Notes: generated by a model not told the origin, from the sequence alone. Shown: positions 43,101 to 52,742, counted from the stretch's first letter. The stretch is DNA of 60,485 nt from Prevotella sp. (GCA_017847725.1 JAGAXW010000001.1:1-60485), one strand, 5' to 3'. Made by a program: numbers and translations.

Positions 43101-44863
43101 CGATTGTCCAGATTAGCGAGGCGGGCAGCGACATCGCCGCCACACTGCAGCGCCAACTAAGCGCAGAAAGCATCTTTCGTACAGATGTCGGGCGGCGATG
43201 GACGGAGTTCGACGCCTTTGTCTTCATAGGAGCCATGGGCATCTGCGTGCGAACCATTGCCCCATACGTCAACGACAAACATGAGGACCCTGCCGTGGTG
43301 TGTGTGGACACGATAGGGCTGAACGTCATCTCTGTGCTGAGCGGTCACATAGGAGGCGCCAACCAGCTGACCCGCGATATTGCAGCAGCCTTAGGAGCCC
43401 GCGAGGTCATCACCACCCAGAGCGACAATGCCGGTCTGTGGGCGCTCGACACCTTTGCAGAACGATTCCAATGGGCCGTGGCCAGCAACGACGACATGAA
43501 CGAGTGCATCTTTGCCTTCGTCAACCGCAAGCCCACAGCCCTGCTGATGGACGTCTGCGACGAAGGCACCAACTTCATGGAGAAAACACTCCCCCCCCAT
43601 GTGACGGTTGTCGACAGTCTCGCTGACGTCGACCCGGCACGATACAGCCTTATCATCATCGTGTCGCCCTTTAACCGCTGTGCACCAGCGGGCCTTCTCG
43701 CACTGCATTTCGTACCCACGGTTGCCACATTAGGTTTCGGACTGGCAAGCCACCCAGACGACTATGAGGACATATACAACCAGATTGACGAGGCCATGAG
43801 CCAGACAGGCATCCTACCCTGCTACAAGCGCTGTTGCACCATCGACGTTAAGAAAGACGAAGAATTCTGCGCCGTGCTCACTGACGAGTTAGGTAAAGAG
43901 CTGGTGTTCTATACGGCCGAGCAGCTCGCCGCCGTCGAGGTACCCACTCCCAGCGAGACGGTGCGCAAGCATGTAGGCACACCCAGTGTCTGTGAGGCTG
44001 CGGCAATCCTTGGTTCCCACCACGGCAAACTCATCGTCCCCAAAGTGAAAGGGCGCAACTGGACAGCGGCACTGGCCATCGACCACCGATATCTCCGTGA
44101 GAAGACGGGCCACATCGAGATTGTCGGTGCCGGACCGGGCAACCCCGACCTCATCAGCGTGCGAGGCCGCCAGCTGCTGGAGCGTGCCGACCTCATTCTC
44201 TATGCAGGTTCGCTGGTGCCCAGGGAGCTCACCGACTGCCACAAAGCTGGTGCCGTGGTGCGGTCGTCGGCCGACATGAACCTGGAGGAGCAGTGTGCCC
44301 TGATGAAGGAGCACTACGACCAAGGCCACTACATCGTGCGGCTGCACACCGGCGACCCCTGCATCTTTGGTGCCATCCAAGAGCAGATGGCCTTCTTCGA
44401 CACCCATCACATGAGCTACCATATCACACCAGGCATCTCGTCGTTCCTCGCCGCCGCTGCCGAACTGCAAAGTCAGTTCACCATCCCCGAACGTTGCCAG
44501 ACCATCATCTTGACTCGCGGCGAAGGGCGCACGCCCATGCCCGAGAAGGAGCAGTTGCACCTGCTGGCCCGCAGTCAGTCCACCATGTGTATTTTCCTCT
44601 CCGCATCCATCGTCGACGACGTGCAGCGCGAGCTTCTCCAGGAGTACCCCGAAGACACGCCCGTTGCCGCCTGCTACCACCTGACGTGGCCCGACCAGAA
44701 GATCTACCGCGGCCAGTTGAAAGATCTGGCGCGCATCGTCCACGACAATCACCTGACGCTGACCACTATGCTCGTTGTCGGCGAGGCCATTGACAACCGC
44801 CACGGTCTCTCCGAGCTATATAACAAACACTTCACCCACCTCTTCCGCCAAGGCGAAGCATGA
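43085..44863 (+). CDS. cbiGF: CbiG-CbiF fusion: cobalt-precorrin-5A hydrolase and C11-methyltransferase
   Basis: 592 residues. CbiG part about 1-340: N-terminal domain with FIGAMGICVRTIAPYV and SVLSGHIGGANQLTRDIA, C-terminal domain with FYTAEQLAAVEVP and GKLIVPKVKGRNWTAALA; it opens the lactone ring and releases acetaldehyde. CbiF part about 345-592: IVGAGPGNPDLISVRG, YAGSLVPRELTDC, HTGDPCIFGAIQEQ, TPGISSFLAAAA, TRGEGRTPMPE; it methylates C11. The CbiF product is the CbiG substrate, so this fusion joins consecutive steps. The presence of CbiG marks the anaerobic pathway. Confidence 0.93.
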   Translation: MQKKIAIVQISEAGSDIAATLQRQLSAESIFRTDVGRRWTEFDAFVFIGAMGICVRTIAPYVNDKHEDPAVVCVDTIGLNVISVLSGHIGGANQLTRDIAAALGAREVITTQSDNAGLWALDTFAERFQWAVASNDDMNECIFAFVNRKPTALLMDVCDEGTNFMEKTLPPHVTVVDSLADVDPARYSLIIIVSPFNRCAPAGLLALHFVPTVATLGFGLASHPDDYEDIYNQIDEAMSQTGILPCYKRCCTIDVKKDEEFCAVLTDELGKELVFYTAEQLAAVEVPTPSETVRKHVGTPSVCEAAAILGSHHGKLIVPKVKGRNWTAALAIDHRYLREKTGHIEIVGAGPGNPDLISVRGRQLLERADLILYAGSLVPRELTDCHKAGAVVRSSADMNLEEQCALMKEHYDQGHYIVRLHTGDPCIFGAIQEQMAFFDTHHMSYHITPGISSFLAAAAELQSQFTIPERCQTIILTRGEGRTPMPEKEQLHLLARSQSTMCIFLSASIVDDVQRELLQEYPEDTPVAACYHLTWPDQKIYRGQLKDLARIVHDNHLTLTTMLVVGEAIDNRHGLSELYNKHFTHLFRQGEA

Positions 44864-46572
44864 TACTGGTATTCGGAGGAACGACAGAGGGGCGCAAGGC
44901 CGCCGAGGTACTGGAAGAAGCCGGTACCACATACTACTACTCGACCAAGACGGGCGAGCAGGACGTGAGGCTGCACCACGGCATGCACATCGACGGAGCC
45001 ATGGACACCGAGGCCATGCTGGTCTTCTGCCGCAAGCACGCCATCCGCCTGATTGTCGACGCAGCCCACCCCTTTGCTGTCCAGCTCCACCAAACCATAG
45101 CCCGCATGGCCGCCACATGCGACATACCCGTCATCCGCTACGAGCGCATCTATCCGGCACGCGACCCGGAGCTCACATGGATCGACGACTACAGCCAGGT
45201 GCCTGCCGGCATCCACACCCTACTGGCCACCACCGGTGTGCAAAGCATTAGCAAGCTGAAATACCTCGAAGACCGTGGAGTGCATGTCTACTACCGCATC
45301 CTGCCCCGCACATCCTCAGTAGCGTTGGCCAGACAGCAGGGAGCCACTGCCGATCAGCTCTGCTATTATGAAGAAGGCGGCAGCATCGACGTCGCAGCCG
45401 ATGCCATCCTGCTGAAGGAGAGCGGACTGTCTGGCGGATTCGCTGAGAAGGTACAGGCGGCCAAGGCCAGAGGCATGATCGTCATCGTCGTGAAAAGACC
45501 CGTATTACATTTCCACCATACCGTCAACGGTCCCCACGGTCTGCGCCGCATGGTAGAGCAGTTGCTACCCGAATTCTATCCCCTGCACAGCGGACTGACC
45601 ACTGGCACCTGTGCCACGGCGGCGGCCATCGCTGCCACCCTGCGACAACTGCACGGCGATACACCTGCTGTGGTGGCCGTCGTGCTACCCGACGGCGAGA
45701 CGATTCCAGTGACTGTCGGCTATGGTGACGGCTATGCCTACTGCATCAAGCAGGCTGGCGACGACCCCGACGTGACCGACGGACTTGAGATCAGAGCCAC
45801 TGCAGAGCCTGCCGACCACTTCGAGATTGGCGGTGGCGAGGGCGTGGGGCGCTTCACGCTGCCAGGCTTCGACTATCCTCCTGGCGAGGCCGCTATCAAC
45901 CGCGGACCGCGCGAGATGATGCGCCACAACATCCCAGAGAACGTGCGTATCACCATCACGGTGCCCGACGGTGCTGCGACCGCCAAGAAGACCTTCAATC
46001 CACGATTGGGCATCGAAGGCGGCATCTCGATCATTGGTGTCAGCGGTATCGTCAAGCCCTTCTCCGAAGAGGCCTTCATCGAGAGCATCCGCAAGTGCAT
46101 GACGGTGGCCAAGGCCAGCGGCAGCGAGCGGGTGGTCATCAACAGCGGTGCCAAGAGCGAGCGTTTCGTCAGAAGTTGCTATCCTGCCCTGCCACAACAG
46201 GCCTTTGTAGAGTACGGCAACTACATCGGCGAGACGCTGCGCATGGCCGACGAGCTGCACTTCCCCACCGTCACGCTGGGTGTCATGCTGGGCAAGGCCG
46301 TCAAGCTGGCACAGGGCCACCTCGACACCCATAGCCGCCGTGCCACGATGGACCGCGACTTCATCCAGCACCTGCTGGACGAGGCCCACTGTCCGACAGT
46401 CACCGACTACACCCTGGCCCGTGAGTTGTGGGCCAAGATTCCTACAGAGAAAACTGAAACATTCTGCCGTGTCGTCATCCGTCACTGTATGGAGCACTGC
46501 CAACCGTTGGTGCCTCAAGCAGCGCTTACTCTTCTTTTGATTGACGACGACGGAACAATACACTCGCTATAA
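44860..46572 (+). CDS. cbiJD: CbiJ-CbiD fusion: cobalt-precorrin-6A reductase and C1-methyltransferase
   Basis: 570 residues. CbiJ part about 1-235: NADPH-binding VFGGTTEGRKAAEVL at the N-terminus, AAHPFAVQLHQTIA, RYERIYPARD. CbiD part about 240-570: SGLTTGTCATAAAIAATL, GGGEGVGRFTLPGFDYPPGEAAINRGPREM split over about 325-360, and VINSGAKSERF. CbiD methylates C1 just before CbiJ reduces the ring, so again consecutive steps are joined. Starts inside the cbiGF stop (4-base overlap). Its last 47 bases overlap the 3' end of the convergent permease gene. Confidence 0.93.
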   Translation: MILVFGGTTEGRKAAEVLEEAGTTYYYSTKTGEQDVRLHHGMHIDGAMDTEAMLVFCRKHAIRLIVDAAHPFAVQLHQTIARMAATCDIPVIRYERIYPARDPELTWIDDYSQVPAGIHTLLATTGVQSISKLKYLEDRGVHVYYRILPRTSSVALARQQGATADQLCYYEEGGSIDVAADAILLKESGLSGGFAEKVQAAKARGMIVIVVKRPVLHFHHTVNGPHGLRRMVEQLLPEFYPLHSGLTTGTCATAAAIAATLRQLHGDTPAVVAVVLPDGETIPVTVGYGDGYAYCIKQAGDDPDVTDGLEIRATAEPADHFEIGGGEGVGRFTLPGFDYPPGEAAINRGPREMMRHNIPENVRITITVPDGAATAKKTFNPRLGIEGGISIIGVSGIVKPFSEEAFIESIRKCMTVAKASGSERVVINSGAKSERFVRSCYPALPQQAFVEYGNYIGETLRMADELHFPTVTLGVMLGKAVKLAQGHLDTHSRRATMDRDFIQHLLDEAHCPTVTDYTLARELWAKIPTEKTETFCRVVIRHCMEHCQPLVPQAALTLLLIDDDGTIHSL

Positions 46573-47563
46573 TGGGTGCGCCCACCAGCGCCGTGACGCT
46601 ATTGACGGGTAGCGCTCCCTCGAAGCCCGGCATGCGGGCGATGAGGTTGCACAACAGGGCCAGTGCCGCTCCCGTGAGCAGCGTACCGGGCATGAGCAGC
46701 CGGTGGTCGGACGAGCGGAAGATAGCACGACACAGATGGGGCACTGCCAGTCCGATGAACATCACTGGTCCGCAGTATGCCGTGACGATGGCCACCAGCA
46801 CTCCCGAGCAACCAATAACCAGCAGTCGGGCACGCTTGAGGTTCAGTCCCAGATTGCGGGCATAGTCGTCACCCAGCAGCAACAGGTTCATGGTTTTCAC
46901 CAGCAGCATGCTCAGCGGCAGCAAGATGCACATCAGTGCGACGAAGAGCATCATCTGGTCGCCCGACACCCTAGCAAAGGAGCCCAGTCCCCACACCACG
47001 TAGGCCCTGATATCCTCCTCGGCAGAGAAGAACTTCAGCACGCCGATGATGGCCGTGGCCAGATAGCCTATCATCACACCGATGATGAGCAGCGTGACGT
47101 TGCCCTTCACCTTCTGCGACACATATAGTATCAGTCCCATCACAGCCAGCGCTCCCACAATGGCGGCTACCGACATGGCGGCATCGCCCAGGTATCCCAG
47201 TCGGCTCAGGGCCACTCCGCCCAGCGAGCCCGACATCAGCACCACAAAGGCCACACCCAGCGAGGCTCCATTACTGATGCCCAGCACTGAGGGACCTGCC
47301 AGGGGATTGCGAAAGACGGTCTGCATCTGCAGTCCGCTCACGGCCAGTCCCGCACCGGCCACTGTGGCGGTAAGCGCCTGTGGTACGCGAGAACTGAGAA
47401 TGATGTTGCGGTAGATTTCCGACACGTCGCCACTGCCTGCCAAGATGCTGAGCACGTCCCCCACAGGAATGCGCACCGTACCCAGCAGCAGATTGAGCAC
47501 AAACAACAGGATGATGCCCAACGCCAGCAGTCCGAATTTCAATGCTGCGTGTCTGTTCATCAC
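46526..47563 (-). CDS. BtuC/FecD-type ABC transporter permease
   Basis: 345 residues, about nine or ten membrane helices. Family blocks: RVPQALTATVAGAGLAVSGLQMQTVFRNPLAGPSVLG in the second helix region (read in two parts near 58-95), GISNGASLGVAF, and the ATPase-contact loop LNLKRARLLVIG followed by VTAYCGPVMFIGLAVPHLCR. The FecCD family imports cobalamin, heme or siderophores; location beside the cbi genes favours corrinoids. Four bases after the binding-protein gene. No ATPase gene lies next to it. Confidence 0.88.
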   Translation of the reverse strand: MMNRHAALKFGLLALGIILLFVLNLLLGTVRIPVGDVLSILAGSGDVSEIYRNIILSSRVPQALTATVAGAGLAVSGLQMQTVFRNPLAGPSVLGISNGASLGVAFVVLMSGSLGGVALSRLGYLGDAAMSVAAIVGALAVMGLILYVSQKVKGNVTLLIIGVMIGYLATAIIGVLKFFSAEEDIRAYVVWGLGSFARVSGDQMMLFVALMCILLPLSMLLVKTMNLLLLGDDYARNLGLNLKRARLLVIGCSGVLVAIVTAYCGPVMFIGLAVPHLCRAIFRSSDHRLLMPGTLLTGAALALLCNLIARMPGFEGALPVNSVTALVGAPIIASVLFRRRQSKEE

Positions 47564-47567
47564 TCAC

Positions 47568-48737
47568 CTACTTCAACAAGCGATAGTATTTCGGCTCATA
47601 GTCCTTCTCCACCAGCTCGGGGTGGAACACAGCCACGAGGTCTTTCAGCAGGACGTCGGGCTCCATGGGAGCTGACTCGTAGTAGGCCGTCTGCTTCATG
47701 TTGCAATAAATGACATGCCTGTCTCGGAAGGCCTTGAACAGGGCGTTACGCGGCTCCGAGGCCTTCAGCGCCTCGTACGAGAAGTCGCCATTGTAGCTAT
47801 TCAGGATGCGCCAGTAATCGGCATTTGCCGCAGCAGCGTACATCTCCTCAAACTCCACGTTGGTACCGCCAGTATCATCGTTCTTCAGGATATACTCCGC
47901 CCCCGCATCGCGGAACAGCTGAGCCAGGAAGTTTCTGCCTCCCACGGCATACCAGTTTCCGCCGTGCATCTCTCCGCTGAAGACCGTAGGGCGGTCGTCA
48001 GCTGCCAGACGTTCGATCTGTGCCTTCAGACGCTGGTAGCGCTGTTCGATAGCGGCAAACAGCTCGTTGGCCTCGCGCTCTTTGCCGAGAAACAAGCCCA
48101 CGTACTTCACCCACTCGGCCTGTCCTAAGGGGGTCAGCTCCTTATAGCCCAGATGGGGTATCAGCGTGATGCCCGTCTCCTTGATGGCATCGTAGCCGCC
48201 ACGCTTAAAGGGCGAGATGAAGATTACGTCCGGACGGGCAGCCAGGATCAGCTCCGTATCGAAGTTGCCCTCCATGCCGATCTTCACGATGTCTCCGGCC
48301 TTCACACGCTGCTTGATATCCTTGTTATATAGGTTCTTAGTACCCGTCAGTCCCTTCACCACGTCGTGGGCGTCCAGGGCGGTGAAATTCGAGAGCTGGA
48401 GCATGGTCATCACGATGGTGCGGTCGATGGGCACCTCCACGCGCTGATAGCCCTCAGGAATCTCAGCCTTGCTGCCCCTGCCTACCAGTGCCAGCTGATA
48501 GCTGACGGGCATGCGGTCTTCATCCTGCTGCGGATCGGCAACGTCGACCAGCCGCACCCCATTCTCCAGATACTTCACGCTAAAGCCCTTGGCATAGTGT
48601 GTCGTCACCATCCGGGCAGAGTCAGCAGCCAGCTCCTGTTGCGCGTCGCCGTCACCCTTTTGCGAGCGTTGCGAGCAGCCTCCGAGCAGCAGTATAGCGA
48701 CGGCGGCCAACCATAGTACGTTATTCGTCCTTGACAT
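47568..48737 (-). CDS. BtuF/FecB-type substrate-binding lipoprotein
   Basis: 389 residues. Lipoprotein signal with lipobox LGGC (Cys21) at start MSRTNNVLWLAAVAILLLGGC. The mature part is a class III periplasmic binding fold joined by a long helix: ARPDVIFISPFKRGGYD, IPHLGYKELTPLGQAEWVK and YCNMKQTAYYE are visible. Feeds the permease gene 4 bases downstream. The frame stays open upstream to 48782, but that part lies over the promoter. Substrate probably a corrinoid from context; heme or siderophore cannot be excluded. Confidence 0.87.
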   Translation of the reverse strand: MSRTNNVLWLAAVAILLLGGCSQRSQKGDGDAQQELAADSARMVTTHYAKGFSVKYLENGVRLVDVADPQQDEDRMPVSYQLALVGRGSKAEIPEGYQRVEVPIDRTIVMTMLQLSNFTALDAHDVVKGLTGTKNLYNKDIKQRVKAGDIVKIGMEGNFDTELILAARPDVIFISPFKRGGYDAIKETGITLIPHLGYKELTPLGQAEWVKYVGLFLGKEREANELFAAIEQRYQRLKAQIERLAADDRPTVFSGEMHGGNWYAVGGRNFLAQLFRDAGAEYILKNDDTGGTNVEFEEMYAAAANADYWRILNSYNGDFSYEALKASEPRNALFKAFRDRHVIYCNMKQTAYYESAPMEPDVLLKDLVAVFHPELVEKDYEPKYYRLLK

Positions 48738-48761
48738 GTCACAGTGTTTCTTTAACGACTG

Positions 48762-48769
48762 CAAAATTA
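48762..48769 (-). promoter_or_regulatory. Candidate -7 box for the binding-protein/permease genes
   Basis: The minus strand reads TAATTTTG 25 bases before the ATG at 48737. I see no cobalamin riboswitch in the 169-base space shared with recJ. Confidence 0.35.
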
Positions 48770-48844
48770 AGAAATAATACAATAAAAAACGCCATATAAC
48801 TGTTAAATTTTAGGCGTTTGTTCCGTTATTCTGATTTTTCTTCG

Positions 48845-48852
48845 TAACTTTG
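48845..48852 (+). promoter_or_regulatory. Candidate -7 box for recJ-recQ
   Basis: TAACTTTG fits TAnnTTTG and lies 54 bases before the recJ ATG. The nearest upstream TTTG (48817-48820) is 24 bases away, longer than ideal. Confidence 0.35.
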
Positions 48853-48906
48853 AAGGCGTATTGTAGCCAATACCCAACCAGCAAATAATAAAAACAAAAT
48901 ATATAA

Positions 48907-50631
48907 ATGCAATTCAAGTGGAATTACGAGCCACCGACATCCGAGCGACAACAGGCCGCTAAGGAGTTGTCTGAGAAGATAGGCATGAGCCCTGTCCTCG
49001 CCGGACTGCTCATCCAGCGCGGCATACGTACCGAGAGCGCTGCCAAGCGTTTCTTCCGCCCCATGCTCAACGAGCTTATCGACCCCTTCCTCATGAACGA
49101 TATGGATGTAGCCGTCGACCGTCTGAACGACGCCATGGGCCGTAAGGAGCGCATCATGGTCTACGGCGACTACGATGTCGACGGATGCACGGCAGTAGCA
49201 CTGGTATACAAGTTCCTGCAGCAGTTCTATTCCAATATCGACTACTACATACCCAACCGCGAGGACGAGGGCTACGGAGTCAGTCGCAAGGGAATTGAAT
49301 ATGCTGCCGAGACTGGCGTCAAGCTCATCATCGTCCTCGACTGTGGCATCAAGGCTATCGATGAGATAGCCTATGCCCATTCACTGGGTGTCGACTTCAT
49401 CATCTGCGACCACCACGTCCCCGACGAGGTCATGCCGCCCGCCGTCGCCATCCTCAATCCCAAGCGCCCTGATTCCACCTATCCTTTCAAGCATCTCTGC
49501 GGCTGCGGTGTCGGCTTCAAGTTCATGCAGGCTTTCGCCAAGAACAACGGCATACCCTTCTCGCGCCTCATTCCCCTACTCGACTTCTGCGCCATGTCCA
49601 TTGCTGCCGACCTTGTGCCCGTGGAGGGTGAGAATCGCATTCTGGCCTTCCATGGTCTCAAGCAGCTCAACCAGAGTCCCAGCATCGGCCTCAAGGCCAT
49701 CATCGAGATATGCGGTCTCTCTGGCCGCGAACTCACCATGAGCGACATCATCTTTAAGATAGGTCCACGCATCAATGCCTCCGGGCGCATGCAGAACGGC
49801 CTCGAGGCAGTCGAGCTCCTCGTCGAGCGCGACCTCCACAAGGCACTGACCCTCGCCACCCGCATCAACCAGTACAACGAGCAGCGCAAGGATGTCGACA
49901 AGCAGATGACCGAAGAGGCCAACGAGATTGTTGAGCGCCTTGAGAGCCAGCAGCACATGCAGAGCATCGTGCTCTATGACAAAGACTGGAAGAAGGGCGT
50001 TGTCGGCATCGTCGCCTCCCGCCTTACAGAGATATACTACCGTCCCACCGTCGTGCTCACCATCATCGACGGCATAGCATCCGGCTCGGCACGCAGCGTG
50101 GCAGGCTTTGACATCTATGATGCCATCAAGTCGTGCCGCGATCTTCTCGAGAACTTCGGCGGCCACACTTATGCCGTCGGCCTTACCCTGCGCCAGGAGA
50201 ACATCCCCGAGTTCCGCCGCCGTTTTCAGGAGTATGTCAGCAGCCACATCCTGCCCGAGCAGCAACAGCAGACCCTCGACATCGATGCCGAGCTCGACTT
50301 CCATCAGGTCAACAAGCGACTGCTTAACGAGCTCAAGCGGTTGGCCCCTCATGGACCGGGCAACAGCAAGCCCCTCTTCCTGACACGCAACGTCTACGAC
50401 TACGGCACCTCCAAGGTTGTCGGCCGCCATCAGGAGCATATCAAGCTCGAACTGGTCGACTCCAAGTCGGCTGTTGTCATGAACGGCATCGCCTTCGGCC
50501 AGAGCGCTGCAGCCCGCTACATCAAGTCCAAGCGTTCCTTCGACATTGTCTACACCATCGAGGAGAACGCCTACAAGCGCGGCGAGGTACAGCTGCAGAT
50601 AGAAGACATCCGACCCAGCGAAGAAGAATAA
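48907..50631 (+). CDS. recJ: Single-stranded-DNA-specific exonuclease RecJ
   Basis: 574 residues. 5'-3' exonuclease on single-stranded DNA, used in recombination and repair. DHH-family motifs: YGDYDVDGCTAVAL near 84, VLDCGIKAID near 148, CDHHVPDE near 173 (the DHH core), CGCGVGFKF, then DHHA1 with KIGPRINASGRMQNG and SGSARSV, and the C-terminal OB-like domain (LKRLAPHGPGNSKPLFL). Length is normal. recQ follows 6 bases later; both act in the RecF-type repair pathway, so a two-gene operon makes sense. Confidence 0.95.
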   Translation: MQFKWNYEPPTSERQQAAKELSEKIGMSPVLAGLLIQRGIRTESAAKRFFRPMLNELIDPFLMNDMDVAVDRLNDAMGRKERIMVYGDYDVDGCTAVALVYKFLQQFYSNIDYYIPNREDEGYGVSRKGIEYAAETGVKLIIVLDCGIKAIDEIAYAHSLGVDFIICDHHVPDEVMPPAVAILNPKRPDSTYPFKHLCGCGVGFKFMQAFAKNNGIPFSRLIPLLDFCAMSIAADLVPVEGENRILAFHGLKQLNQSPSIGLKAIIEICGLSGRELTMSDIIFKIGPRINASGRMQNGLEAVELLVERDLHKALTLATRINQYNEQRKDVDKQMTEEANEIVERLESQQHMQSIVLYDKDWKKGVVGIVASRLTEIYYRPTVVLTIIDGIASGSARSVAGFDIYDAIKSCRDLLENFGGHTYAVGLTLRQENIPEFRRRFQEYVSSHILPEQQQQTLDIDAELDFHQVNKRLLNELKRLAPHGPGNSKPLFLTRNVYDYGTSKVVGRHQEHIKLELVDSKSAVVMNGIAFGQSAAARYIKSKRSFDIVYTIEENAYKRGEVQLQIEDIRPSEEE

Positions 50632-50637
50632 CGACAC

Positions 50638-52572
50638 ATGTCCTACCATGACATACTGCATCGCTATTGGGGCTACGACGACTTCCGCGGCATACAACGA
50701 GACATCATCGAGTCCATCGGCAGCGGCCACGACACCCTCGGCCTGATGCCCACAGGCGGCGGCAAGTCCGTCACCTTTCAGGTTCCCGCCATGGCCAAGG
50801 AGGGCGTTTGCTTGGTCATCACCCCCCTCATCGCCCTCATGAAAGACCAGGTCCACCACCTGCGCCAACTGGGCATCTTCGCCTCCGCCATTTATAGCGG
50901 ATTGTCGCACGACGACACCCTGCGCATCCTCGAAAACTGCATCTTGGGGCGCACCAAATTCCTTTACGTCTCTCCCGAGCGTCTCTCCAGCGACCTCTTC
51001 GTCACCAAGCTGCGCCACATGCGCATCAGCTTCATCACCGTCGACGAGGCCCACTGCATATCCCAGTGGGGCTACGACTTCCGTCCCGCCTATCTCGAGA
51101 TAGCACGCATCCGCACTGTCCTGCCCGACACCCCCATCTTGGCGCTCACCGCCACCGCCACGCCGCAGGTGGTCGAGGACATCTGCCGACAGCTCACCCT
51201 GCAACCGACAGCCGACGGTCAGCACGCCTTCCGCATCTTCCGCATGAGTTTCGAACGTGCCAACCTCACCTACCTCGTGCGCCACGCATCCGACAAACTT
51301 CACGAACTCGTCCACCTGTTGCAGATTACCGACGGCAGCGCCATCGTCTACGTCCGCAGCCGCCGCCATGCCCGCGAGATAGCCGAGCACCTCAGCGATG
51401 CAGGGCTCAGCGCCACTTACTACCACGCCGGTCTCGAGGCCGACCAGAAAGACAGTCGCCAGCGCGACTGGCAGCACGACCGTGTGCGCGTCATCGTTGC
51501 CACCAACGCCTTCGGCATGGGCATCGACAAGCCCGACGTACGCCTGGTGGCCCACTACGACTGTCCGGACTCCATCGAGGCTTATTTCCAAGAAGCCGGA
51601 CGTGCCGGGCGCGACGGTCAGCCAGCCCAGGCCGTACTGCTCTACAACAGCAGCGACAACAGCAAGCTGGCCAAGCGTATCGACGACACCTTCCCGCCGC
51701 GCGACTACATCCGCCAGGTATACGAGCACCTTGCCTTCTACTACCAGATAGCCACCGGCGACGGCTATGGCATTACCCGCGAATTCAACATCGACGACTT
51801 CTGCCAGCGCTTCCACCATTTCCCCGTTCGCGTACATGCTGCCCTCATCATCCTGCAGCGCGCCGGCTACCTGCTCTACGACGACAATCCCGACCAGCAG
51901 ACCCGTGTGCACTTCCTTCTCGACCGGCAGGACCTCTACAGGCTCAGCGACACCACCCCCGACGAGGAGCGCGTCATCGTCACCCTGCTGCGCAACTATG
52001 GCGGACTCTTTGCCGACTATGGCTTTGTCGACGAGAGTGCCATCGCACGGCAGTGTGGCATATCTCCTGACGTCCTCCACCAAGTCCTCAAGACCCTCTC
52101 CCACAAGCACATCCTCCATTACATCCCGCGCCGTCAGGTTCCCACCATCCACTACCTACAGCGCCGTGACGATGCTGAACACGTCCAACTGCCACCATCC
52201 GTCTATGACGACCGCCTCCAGCAGTACCGTCAGCGCATCGGTGCCATGCTCAACTATGCCCAGTCGACCGACCGCTGCCGTTCGCGACAGCTCCTCGAAT
52301 ATTTCGGCGACCGCAGCGCCCATGACTGCGGCCAGTGCGACGTCTGCCGTGCCCAGCAAGGCCAGCCCGTCAGTGCCGACCACCTTCAGCAGGCCCGTCA
52401 GCAACTGCTGACACTCCTCGCCGACGGTCAGCCCCATCCCATCGTCCAGCTCCGCCAGATTCCCCTCCCTTCCGTCGCCGTCGACACCGTCCTCGCTGCC
52501 CTATGCCAGGAAGAAGTCGTCATCCAGCAAGATGGCTACCTCACCGCTCACAGGGGGTCTCTCCCCCTGTGA
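50638..52572 (+). CDS. recQ: ATP-dependent DNA helicase RecQ
   Basis: 644 residues. Superfamily 2 3'-5' helicase. Walker A PTGGGKSV near 38, DEAH box VDEAHCISQWGYDFRP near 137, the motif GMGIDKPDVR and GRAGRDG in the second RecA fold, then the RQC region with four zinc cysteines (DRCRSRQLLEYFG, DCGQCDVC) near 545-570, and a winged helix. A canonical HRDC domain is not evident. Placed directly behind recJ, with which RecQ cooperates in end resection. Confidence 0.95.
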   Translation: MSYHDILHRYWGYDDFRGIQRDIIESIGSGHDTLGLMPTGGGKSVTFQVPAMAKEGVCLVITPLIALMKDQVHHLRQLGIFASAIYSGLSHDDTLRILENCILGRTKFLYVSPERLSSDLFVTKLRHMRISFITVDEAHCISQWGYDFRPAYLEIARIRTVLPDTPILALTATATPQVVEDICRQLTLQPTADGQHAFRIFRMSFERANLTYLVRHASDKLHELVHLLQITDGSAIVYVRSRRHAREIAEHLSDAGLSATYYHAGLEADQKDSRQRDWQHDRVRVIVATNAFGMGIDKPDVRLVAHYDCPDSIEAYFQEAGRAGRDGQPAQAVLLYNSSDNSKLAKRIDDTFPPRDYIRQVYEHLAFYYQIATGDGYGITREFNIDDFCQRFHHFPVRVHAALIILQRAGYLLYDDNPDQQTRVHFLLDRQDLYRLSDTTPDEERVIVTLLRNYGGLFADYGFVDESAIARQCGISPDVLHQVLKTLSHKHILHYIPRRQVPTIHYLQRRDDAEHVQLPPSVYDDRLQQYRQRIGAMLNYAQSTDRCRSRQLLEYFGDRSAHDCGQCDVCRAQQGQPVSADHLQQARQQLLTLLADGQPHPIVQLRQIPLPSVAVDTVLAALCQEEVVIQQDGYLTAHRGSLPL

Positions 52573-52659
52573 TTCATCGTCTCCAGCCTTACGGTTATGG
52601 AGCATCCTCTTATTTTTCTTATGCAGCAAAGGTACGACAATATATCGAGGAAAAGCAAA

Positions 52660-52694
52660 GAGAGGATGTGCCCCCAAAATAGGCACATCCTCTC
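52660..52694 (-). terminator. Terminator of the surface-protein operon
   Basis: Perfect 13-base-pair stem GAGAGGATGTGCC (52660-52672) and GGCACATCCTCTC (52682-52694). Read on the minus strand it is followed by TTTGCTTTTCC. It sits 48 bases past the stop of the Ig-like lipoprotein gene and could also stop recQ transcripts. Confidence 0.75.
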
Positions 52695-52742
52695 CAGTGT
52701 TAGTTATTCGGAAATATTCCTCTTATTAAGGTGGTGTAGGGG

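Noticed and set aside
43889-44803. 304-codon antisense frame within cbiGF
   Set aside because: The plus strand encodes complete CbiG and CbiF motifs; nothing supports the antisense frame.
49576-52152. 858-codon open frame on the minus strand opposite recJ and recQ
   Set aside because: It lies fully antisense to two genes with complete catalytic motifs. Its composition mirrors their GC-rich third positions and it shows no domain, so it is a shadow frame.
52626-52633. TACCTTTG on the minus strand in the recQ 3' flank as a promoter
   Set aside because: It would drive only antisense RNA into recQ, and no gene start follows. Possibly chance.
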